Source: Candidatus Thorarchaeota archaeon
GTDB taxonomy: Archaea; Asgardarchaeota; Thorarchaeia; Thorarchaeales; Thorarchaeaceae
DNA: 15,530 nucleotides
Assembly (NCBI GenBank): GCA_016840965.1
Contig: JAEORI010000150.1
Span: 1-15,530 of the forward strand
Reading direction: 5' to 3'
The notes below the pieces were generated by a model. That model saw nothing but the letters and a program-made list of their open reading frames with translations. It was not told where the DNA came from and did not search any database. Shown here piece after piece: positions 8,542 to 13,982 of the stretch; positions within the stretch are counted from its first letter, which is position 1, and each line of letters begins with the position of its first letter. The position numbers and the translations under genes were made by a program.

Positions 8542-9009
8542 CTATGCTACTATTTCATCACCTTCATACATAGGCATCAGAATATCTCTAGTAGGAGTTG
8601 TATTCATAACTACATCAAGTGTTTCATCATTTCTCATAAGAATGCAACCTAGAAATTCATACTCAAACTTATCGAGTCTGATATTAACACCTCTTCTAGG
8701 GACTTGAGTCAAGAGAAGAATAATGGAGAAGTTGCCACGAGGTAGCTGGTTAAGGATACCACGTTTCATATCTGGCTCAAGTTCACCTTCAAGTTGCCGT
8801 GTCATAATCCCACGTTCAATGAAGTTGTACCGAATCCTTTCGAAATCCCCACTTGAGCTCTTCTTTGGTCGGATGAAGGAAATTGAGTATCCCAGACGCT
8901 TAAGTGAATTATAGCCAATGAGTGTTCGAAATAAAGGAGGACTTAATGTGTCAAGCTCTACCTTGCGTAACTCTACTATGTCTCCATTTCTTCGTACTTT
9001 CAAGTTCAT
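8542..9009 (-). CDS. Uncharacterised 155-residue protein downstream of ogt
   Basis: I do not recognise this protein. The frame is open back to ATG 9084, but that start would run 35 bases into ogt and give an N-terminus (FHRRLYKGFRNFL) derived from ogt coding sequence, so I prefer ATG 9009 (MNLKVRRNGDIVELRKVEL), 40 bases after the ogt stop. GTG 9018 is also possible; neither has a strong ribosome site. The protein is soluble and basic in its first half, with alternating strands (GYSISFIRP, GNFSIILLLTQVP, EYEFLGCILM) and few obvious helices, so it is probably beta-rich. It is the last gene of a minus-strand run and converges on the small membrane protein gene. No function is proposed. Confidence 0.7.
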   Translation of the reverse strand: MNLKVRRNGDIVELRKVELDTLSPPLFRTLIGYNSLKRLGYSISFIRPKKSSSGDFERIRYNFIERGIMTRQLEGELEPDMKRGILNQLPRGNFSIILLLTQVPRRGVNIRLDKFEYEFLGCILMRNDETLDVVMNTTPTRDILMPMYEGDEIVA

Positions 9010-9049
9010 GGTATTCACGCATCCAACCCGAAAGGTCCCATGTAGGAAA

Positions 9050-9589
9050 TTACGGAATCCTTTGTAAAGCCTTCTGTGAAACATCTCCGCGAATCACACC
9101 CTCACGAGCCAGTAATTCAATCTTTTTGTTAATACCACCGGTATAACCACCAAGACCAGTGGTTGATACAACACGATGACAGGGAATGACTGGTCCGAGC
9201 CTATTTATTCGCATGACATTACCAACAAACCTTGCGGCACCCGGTAGACCAGCTCGCGTTGCAACCTCGCCATATGACATTGTTGAACCAAACGGGATGT
9301 TCATAACTACCTTCAGAACTGCTACTTGTTTCCTCGTGAAGCCCGTTAGGTCCAATTTGACATCAAATATAGGTGCGTTTCTTTTGCCCTCATAGACAGC
9401 AAAAACCGTTTCAAGAGCAGCTATACGTTCAGTATTGTCATCACGAAGTAAATGTTTTCCATCTACGGCATCAATCGCATCAGATTTGATATTATGCGGT
9501 CGTGAACTAGTGTATAGTCCATAGGGAGAAAAAACACCAGCAATATACTTGCCTTCTTTCTCAAGAAGACTTAGGACTCTCTCAGACAT
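9050..9589 (-). CDS. ogt: Methylated-DNA--protein-cysteine methyltransferase (O6-alkylguanine repair)
   Basis: This suicide repair protein transfers the alkyl group from O6-alkylguanine in DNA to its own cysteine. Its 179 residues match the Ogt/MGMT length. The active site PCHRV (136-140, acceptor Cys137) is intact. The helix-turn-helix segment includes MSYGEVATRAG (104-114) with the Arg finger before FVG (Arg120), and GGYTGG (147-152) closes the active-site loop. Residues 1-85 form the less conserved N-terminal domain, beginning near AGVFSPYGLYTSS. ATG 9589 lies 16 bases after the stop of the toroid-protein gene, so the two are almost certainly co-transcribed, although no strong Shine-Dalgarno site is visible. 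There is no fused AdaA, endonuclease or other domain. Nothing in the sequence indicates alkylation-dependent control. Confidence 0.96.
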   Translation of the reverse strand: MSERVLSLLEKEGKYIAGVFSPYGLYTSSRPHNIKSDAIDAVDGKHLLRDDNTERIAALETVFAVYEGKRNAPIFDVKLDLTGFTRKQVAVLKVVMNIPFGSTMSYGEVATRAGLPGAARFVGNVMRINRLGPVIPCHRVVSTTGLGGYTGGINKKIELLAREGVIRGDVSQKALQRIP

Positions 9590-9605
9590 ATTATGGCCCC
9601 GGAAT

Positions 9606-10475
9606 TTAGGTATACTTGTTTAACTTCTTCGCAACGAAAGAGAGGATGGAACTTAGTTCCGGATCACTCTTTTTTGAGCCAATTGGCGCCCAACCACCAT
9701 CTTCATTCTGACTCTGAACTATTAATTCGATGCCGCCACGAATGACTTCTTTTTCTGGATCCGAGTTAGGCTTGCCAACAGCTGTCAAGTCAGCCATGTC
9801 AAATGTTGACTGATTCTTGACAGAATCCTTTAGATGTTGAAGCAATGCTGCTCTGCCATCTTGATACACTTTGTTATCCGAACTAATCCCAAACGCTTCA
9901 AGTCCCTGCAGAATATTACCAGTGGCCAGCGGATCTGATTCCTTATGGCCAATATAATCAGGCCAATGACCATCTTCATGTTGATTATAAAGTAGAAAGT
10001 CTCTAGCTCTTCTTAACCGCTCTTCATCATCATACTTCACAAGGCATAAAGCTTCAAGCGCTTTCCCTGTTAGCCAAGTAATGCTTTTCGCTACTGGATA
10101 CCAGTTGCGGCCAATGCCCCCGTATTTGTCATCAATATAAGGGTCTAGTTTCAGAGTTTCACTGAATCCACCATCATTCTTTTGACGAGAAACAAGAAAC
10201 TTGACCATGGCATCGATTATTTCAGGCCATTTTGATTTGTATCTGGCTATAAGAGCCAGAACTTCTGCAGTTTCTTTAACTGAGCTAGGATTCCCTTGCA
10301 TAACGCCAAAAGGGATTCCACCATCCTGATTTTGCATTCTTTTTATTTCTTTAATGAGGTCCTCCAATTGATTTTCAGACAGGTCATTTCCAGCTGATGC
10401 GAGACGTAACTTGTCCGCAATATTCCCATATTTCAAAATATAATTGCGATGATCATAATGAAGCTTGATTCCCAT
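9606..10475 (-). CDS. Alpha/alpha-toroid repeat protein of the squalene-cyclase/prenyltransferase superfamily
   Basis: This 289-residue protein carries at least four QW-like repeats, seen as NQDGG (49-53), RQKNDGGF (97-104), NQHEDGHW (164-171) and QSQNEDGGW (254-262), each in a helix-hairpin-helix context. Such repeats build the alpha/alpha barrel of squalene-hopene cyclases and protein prenyltransferases. It is about half the length of a squalene-hopene cyclase and I find no DxDD catalytic acid motif, so it is probably not a triterpene cyclase. It could be a lipid- or isoprenoid-binding protein, or an enzyme of unknown type. There is no signal peptide. ATG 10475 has only a distant GGAG (10489-10492, 13 bases away). 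ATTTTAATAC on the minus strand at 10541-10550 could be a TATA element. ogt follows after 16 bases. Confidence 0.85.
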   Translation of the reverse strand: MGIKLHYDHRNYILKYGNIADKLRLASAGNDLSENQLEDLIKEIKRMQNQDGGIPFGVMQGNPSSVKETAEVLALIARYKSKWPEIIDAMVKFLVSRQKNDGGFSETLKLDPYIDDKYGGIGRNWYPVAKSITWLTGKALEALCLVKYDDEERLRRARDFLLYNQHEDGHWPDYIGHKESDPLATGNILQGLEAFGISSDNKVYQDGRAALLQHLKDSVKNQSTFDMADLTAVGKPNSDPEKEVIRGGIELIVQSQNEDGGWAPIGSKKSDPELSSILSFVAKKLNKYT

Positions 10476-10515
10476 TCTTGTTCAGGTTCTCCGTTTCATC
10501 AATCTACAACCTCTG

Positions 10516-10523
10516 AAAAAAAA
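10516..10523 (-). terminator. Possible U-tract terminator after the zinc-ribbon gene
   Basis: The minus strand has eight consecutive T here, about 90 bases downstream of the zinc-ribbon stop. Archaeal termination commonly uses U-rich tracts without a hairpin. The TATA-like sequence at 10541-10550 lies upstream of the tract, so it may instead fall within the start region of the next transcript. Confidence 0.25.
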
Positions 10524-10613
10524 GAGATTGTAAAATCAGTGTATTAAAATGCCCGATAGTGATAGGTATGTATACTAATGGTTAGAAGGGATATTAAGGT
10601 TACCCGAAGCGGC

Positions 10614-10883
10614 CTATTCGTCTTCAGACTCGTAGTACTCCAATATTTCCTTGCGCCGTTCCCGCCGTTCGTCTTCTGTCATCTCTTCAGATCTCCGAGT
10701 GTCTTCCTCCACGACAATTATTTTCTCACGTGGAGTATGCTTTATCCTATGTTCTACCTTATACTCTGGAGGAGCTCGTGATGACTTCTCATTTCCACAT
10801 TCTCTACATTTCAGTGTAACAGTCTTCTTTCCTTCCTCTTTTTTTGGAAGCATGAGTGCGCCGCATTTTTCACAGAATTCCAT
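10614..10883 (-). CDS. RPB9/TFS-type N-terminal zinc-ribbon protein without the TFIIS-C ribbon
   Basis: The first 30 residues match the N-terminal ribbon of archaeal TFS (RpoM) and RPB9: Cys4, Cys7, Cys26 and Cys29 in CEKCGALMLP and LKCRECG. A full TFS is about 105-115 residues and ends in a second ribbon whose Asp-Glu hairpin triggers transcript cleavage. Here residues 35-89 are instead a low-complexity, highly charged tail (EEMTEDERRERRKEILEYY) with no further Cys. The protein may dock on RNA polymerase through the ribbon but cannot cleave transcripts as TFS does. ATG 10883 has a strong GGGGAG 7 bases upstream. CTTAAATG on the minus strand near 10937 is a possible TATA element. It diverges from the DUF1015 gene and leads a minus-strand run, 138 bases before the toroid gene. 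A general zinc-ribbon protein unrelated to polymerase is the alternative. Confidence 0.8.
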   Translation of the reverse strand: MEFCEKCGALMLPKKEEGKKTVTLKCRECGNEKSSRAPPEYKVEHRIKHTPREKIIVVEEDTRRSEEMTEDERRERRKEILEYYESEDE

Positions 10884-10999
10884 AAGACGTCTCCCCGTCA
10901 GTTTGATAGGTTCGCGATTTCGTAACTAAAAGTCATTTAAGTTTGACGTTTTGGAGTTTTTATACATGAGTGATAAGTGTTGGAACATATTCAGAAAGA

Positions 11000-11058
11000 A
11001 AGACTTATGACAAAGAGTCTTAGAGCCGGGCGTGGCAAATGTTTGATTTGCGCTGGAG
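11000..11058 (+). promoter_or_regulatory. Structured leader upstream of the DUF1015-serC operon
   Basis: Two inverted repeats precede the gene. AAGACT (11000-11005) pairs with AGTCTT (11016-11021) across 10 bases. GCAAAT (11035-11040) pairs exactly with ATTTGC (11046-11051) across GTTTG. The second repeat ends 3 bases before the GGAG ribosome site (11055-11058), and CC at 11026-11027 could extend the fold onto that GG. This could be an operator or a translational control hairpin; no known riboswitch class is recognised. Confidence 0.35.
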
Positions 11059-11067
11059 ATGTTGGAA

Positions 11068-12399
11068 ATGGTACGGATAAAGCCATTCAAAGCATATAGA
11101 TTCAACGAAACCAAAGCTGGTGAGTTATCCAGACTGGTGACTCCACCATATGATATCATTAAGGGAGATATGGTCGACAAATTTCAGTCGCTTTCTCAGT
11201 ACAATATGGCTTGGATTATTAAAAACAAACCTCAACAAAGCGATACAACTTCATCAAATCAATATACGAGAGCAAGAGACCATCTAAACAAGTGGATCGA
11301 TGAAGGGATTCTCATGCAAGATGAGAAAGAGTCATTCTATGTATATGGTCAGGATTTCGAGATTGATGGCAGGAAGATGTTCCGATTTGGATTCATTGGA
11401 TTGATTAAACTTGAGGAGTTTGCGAGTAGTGCGCCGAGTAGCGGCTCATTTTCAGGAGTACTTCAACATGAAGAAACATTACCCAAAGATATTGAGGATA
11501 GGTTAAATCTCTGTAGAAGTGCAATGGCAAATTTCGGACAGATTTTTGTCATCTATCCAGATCATGAACGAGTTATCGATGCAATCCTTGAGAGATATAT
11601 GGAAAACAAGCCAATATCAGATGTTGTTGATGGTGAAGGGGTTCGTCACAGGATTTGGAGAATTGACGATGAGAGGAATATAAGAAGAATTATTGAATTG
11701 ATGGACAGCAAATATATCATTATAGCCGATGGACATCATAGATACAAAACAGCATTAGCTCTATCGAAAGAGCATCCGGAGCTAGAATCAGCAAAATATA
11801 GAATGCTCACTTTTGTAAACATCTCAAATCCAGGACTTGCTGTTTTACCGACACATCGGCTTGTGCAGAATCTAGAGGTCTTTTCTAAAGAAAAACTCCT
11901 CGAAGAAATTAGCAAGTATTTCGATGTCGAGATCTTTAGCGCAACTGAAAAAATGTTTGAATTAATGAATAAAAAATTCCAAAACAAAGAGCATTCTTTT
12001 GGGCTGTTCATGAATGATGGGAATTTCTATGTTCTTACACTGAATGACCTTTCAATAATGAATAGCCTTCTATCTGACAAGTCCGCAGAACTTCGTAGAC
12101 TCGATGTAGCCATTCTCCATACTTTGATTCTTGACAAAATGCTAGGCATCGATAAACGCAAACTTGAGCAAGGCACCATGAAAGGTGGTGGTTTTGTAAC
12201 CTACATAAAAGGGATAGGAGATGCTGTAGAGGAATCAATAACATTAGTTCAGAAAGATGGTCAAGCCGTTTTCTTTATGAACCCGACAAGAGTTTCTGAA
12301 GTTGAGGCTGTATCGAAAAATTTCGAGTGCATGCCTCAAAAAAGTACATTCTTCCAGCCCAAAGTTTGGACTGGATTCACAATAAACAAACTGGAGTAA
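11068..12399 (+). CDS. DUF1015 family protein, putative serine/phosphoserine-linked enzyme
   Basis: This DUF1015-family protein has 443 residues from ATG 11068. GGAG (11055-11058) lies 9 bases before that ATG but directly abuts ATG 11059, and the family typically begins with a short stretch like MVRIKPFKAYRF, so I use the downstream start. Family landmarks are VTPPYDII (24-31), HEETLPKDIEDRL (134-146) and ADGHHRYKTAL (220-230). The DGHHR motif is also the hallmark of ParB/Srx-fold free serine kinases such as Thermococcus SerK. DUF1015 genes often sit beside serA and serC in bacteria. Here serC starts 9 bases after the stop, so the two form an operon. I infer a role in making or using O-phosphoserine, possibly as a serine kinase; this is not proven by sequence. 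It is probably cytoplasmic, with no membrane segment. Confidence 0.88.
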   Translation: MVRIKPFKAYRFNETKAGELSRLVTPPYDIIKGDMVDKFQSLSQYNMAWIIKNKPQQSDTTSSNQYTRARDHLNKWIDEGILMQDEKESFYVYGQDFEIDGRKMFRFGFIGLIKLEEFASSAPSSGSFSGVLQHEETLPKDIEDRLNLCRSAMANFGQIFVIYPDHERVIDAILERYMENKPISDVVDGEGVRHRIWRIDDERNIRRIIELMDSKYIIIADGHHRYKTALALSKEHPELESAKYRMLTFVNISNPGLAVLPTHRLVQNLEVFSKEKLLEEISKYFDVEIFSATEKMFELMNKKFQNKEHSFGLFMNDGNFYVLTLNDLSIMNSLLSDKSAELRRLDVAILHTLILDKMLGIDKRKLEQGTMKGGGFVTYIKGIGDAVEESITLVQKDGQAVFFMNPTRVSEVEAVSKNFECMPQKSTFFQPKVWTGFTINKLE

Positions 12400-12408
12400 G
12401 TGGGAACA

Positions 12409-13494
12409 ATGACAAAGAGAGTTTATAATTTCTATGCAGGGCCTGCAACACTTCCTTTGCCAGTCCTTGAGAAAGCAAAAGAAGAGTTTCTGGATTTTGC
12501 TGGAACAGGCATGTCTGTTATAGAAATCTCCCATCGCTCTAAAGAGTGGGAGAAAGTAATGACTGATGCGTCGAATCTAGTTAGAGAATTAATGGGAGTC
12601 CCAACGGACTATAAGATTCTCTGGTTAAGTGGCGGAGCATCAACTCAATTCTTTATGGTCCCATTGAACTTGCAACTTCCTGGAAAAGCCATGGAATATG
12701 TCAATACAGGAGGCTGGTCAACAAAGGCCATTAAAGAAGCCAACATTTATGGCGAAGTGAAGGTAATAGCTTCATCGGAGAAGGAGAATTTCTCATATAT
12801 ACCAAAGAATGTGGAGTTCAGCGAAGACGCTGCTTTCGCGCATATCACAAGTAACAACACGCTATATGGAACCGCATGGGGATACATGCCAAAAGTACCA
12901 AAAGAGGTGCCCTTAGTTAGCGATATGTCATCGAATATTATGGATCGACCTATTGATGTAAAAGACTATGGCGTAATCTATGCAGGAGCTCAAAAGAACC
13001 TTGGACCAGCTGGGGTTACTTTGGTGATTGTGAGGGAGGATTTACTAGACCGAGTTCCAGAGCGTATTCCGACAATGCAAAAGTGGAAGATTCATGCAGA
13101 AAATGATTCTCTATACAACACGCCACCAGTGTTCCCAATCTACATATGTAAACTTGCATTGGACTACATGAAAGAAATTGGGGGAGTCAAAGAAATTACC
13201 AAGAGAAACTTGAAGAAAGCCAAAGTCCTCTATGATGTAATCGACTCCTCAGACGGATTCTACAAGGGGCATGCTAGAAAGGATTCGAGGTCTCTTATGA
13301 ACATAACATTCACCATGTCTTCTCCTGAGCTTGAGGACAAGTGTGTTAAAGGAGGGACCGCAAGAGGATTGATTGGTCTCAAGGGTCATCGTTCAGTTGG
13401 AGGAATGCGAGCTTCAACCTATAATGCCATGCCTCTCGATGGAGTAAAAGAACTAGCAGAATACCTCAAAGAGTTTCAAGCTGAGAATCAATGA
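12409..13494 (+). CDS. serC: Phosphoserine aminotransferase (bacterial-type SerC)
   Basis: SerC is a PLP enzyme of aminotransferase class V that interconverts 3-phosphohydroxypyruvate plus glutamate with O-phosphoserine plus 2-oxoglutarate. The 361 residues match E. coli SerC in length and along the whole sequence: NFYAGPATLP at the start, HRSKEW, SGGASTQF, SRPIDV-like DRPIDVKDYG, IYAGAQKNLGPAGVT (PLP lysine Lys196), SLYNTPP, and the C-terminal GHRSVGGMRASTYNAMP. This is the bacterial/eukaryotic type rather than the divergent enzyme of many methanogens, so past transfer from bacteria is possible. I chose ATG 12409; GTG 12400 would add three residues and sits only 3 bases from GGAG (12393-12396). 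It forms an operon with the DUF1015 gene; no serA or serB is in the window. A hairpin follows the stop. Confidence 0.96.
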   Translation: MTKRVYNFYAGPATLPLPVLEKAKEEFLDFAGTGMSVIEISHRSKEWEKVMTDASNLVRELMGVPTDYKILWLSGGASTQFFMVPLNLQLPGKAMEYVNTGGWSTKAIKEANIYGEVKVIASSEKENFSYIPKNVEFSEDAAFAHITSNNTLYGTAWGYMPKVPKEVPLVSDMSSNIMDRPIDVKDYGVIYAGAQKNLGPAGVTLVIVREDLLDRVPERIPTMQKWKIHAENDSLYNTPPVFPIYICKLALDYMKEIGGVKEITKRNLKKAKVLYDVIDSSDGFYKGHARKDSRSLMNITFTMSSPELEDKCVKGGTARGLIGLKGHRSVGGMRASTYNAMPLDGVKELAEYLKEFQAENQ

Positions 13495-13503
13495 GGTGGA
13501 TTA

Positions 13504-13525
13504 GGAGAGAGGGTAATCTCTCTCC
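13504..13525. terminator. Hairpin between convergent serC and the 112-residue gene
   Basis: GGAGAGAG (13504-13511) and CTCTCTCC (13518-13525) form a perfect 8-bp stem with a GGTAAT loop. It starts 9 bases after the serC stop and is followed on the plus strand by the T-rich ATCTATCTTTTCTT. It lies in the 34-base gap between two convergent genes and may end transcription from both sides. Confidence 0.55.
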
Positions 13526-13528
13526 AAT

Positions 13529-13867
13529 CTATCTTTTCTTACGTTTCCGAGAGAATTTACTGACCGCTATCTCTAGCTCTTTTGTCATCTCAGGCAAATC
13601 AGTGGGATCCATAATTCCCTTGTAGGTTCGACGCATTAGTACTCCACTGACATTCACATCGATATTCCGCATTCCACGTTTTTCAAAGAAATTCTTTAAA
13701 GCAGATGCAATGGGGATGAGAACGCCTCCCGGAAGTCTCCGTGAGAGGAACTCTTCGCAACAATTGCAGTCTATCAAAATTAGTGTGTTATCATTATCGA
13801 CAAGAACTTCAACAGGCATATGTTTCTTGTGACCCAAGTCGAGTGTGAATTCCCCAAGTTGCCTCAT
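13529..13867 (-). CDS. Uncharacterised 112-residue protein with a Cys cluster
   Basis: I do not recognise this protein. It starts at ATG 13867, with AAGGT about 7 bases upstream and a good TATA element (13905-13914) at the right distance. Residues 5-33 are strand-rich (GEFTLDLG, VEVLVDNDNTLILIDC). A compact cluster follows: Cys34, Cys36 and Cys37 in DCNCCEEF, with GHKKH (12-16) supplying His13 and His16, so a metal site is conceivable. The middle (SALKNFFEKRGMRNIDVNV) looks like a helix then a strand. The C-terminus SRKRKKR is very basic and could bind nucleic acid. There is no signal peptide or membrane helix. It converges on serC across the hairpin and sits 115 bases downstream of the right-hand protease gene, probably as its own transcript. 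Confidence 0.75.
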   Translation of the reverse strand: MRQLGEFTLDLGHKKHMPVEVLVDNDNTLILIDCNCCEEFLSRRLPGGVLIPIASALKNFFEKRGMRNIDVNVSGVLMRRTYKGIMDPTDLPEMTKELEIAVSKFSRKRKKR

Positions 13868-13904
13868 CGTCGATACCTTGTATTTGATTTGTCGTCAGTT
13901 TCGC

Positions 13905-13914
13905 ATTTATACTA
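13905..13914 (-). promoter_or_regulatory. TATA box of the 112-residue gene
   Basis: The minus strand reads AGTATAAA within this span, the best TATA-like match seen in the window. A start about 25 bases downstream would leave a leader of roughly 17 bases before ATG 13867, containing the AAGGT ribosome site. Confidence 0.5.
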
Positions 13915-13982
13915 AACTCATATAAGACCTGCTCAGGCTGCATTCTGTTCAAATGTGCTATGAATTTGACGTCTATTCATCG

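Noticed and set aside
9010..9084. Longer start for the 155-residue protein
   Set aside because: ATG 9084 lies inside ogt and adds 25 residues read from ogt coding DNA; ATG 9009 avoids the overlap.
10651..10929. Plus-strand frame of 92 codons
   Set aside because: Antisense to the zinc-ribbon gene; the Ser-rich and Phe-rich translation mirrors the charged tail of the real protein.
11020..11070. GC-richer stretch resembling part of a tRNA
   Set aside because: No acceptor pairing, no T-loop TTCRA sequence and no anticodon arm could be drawn; it is better explained as a structured leader.
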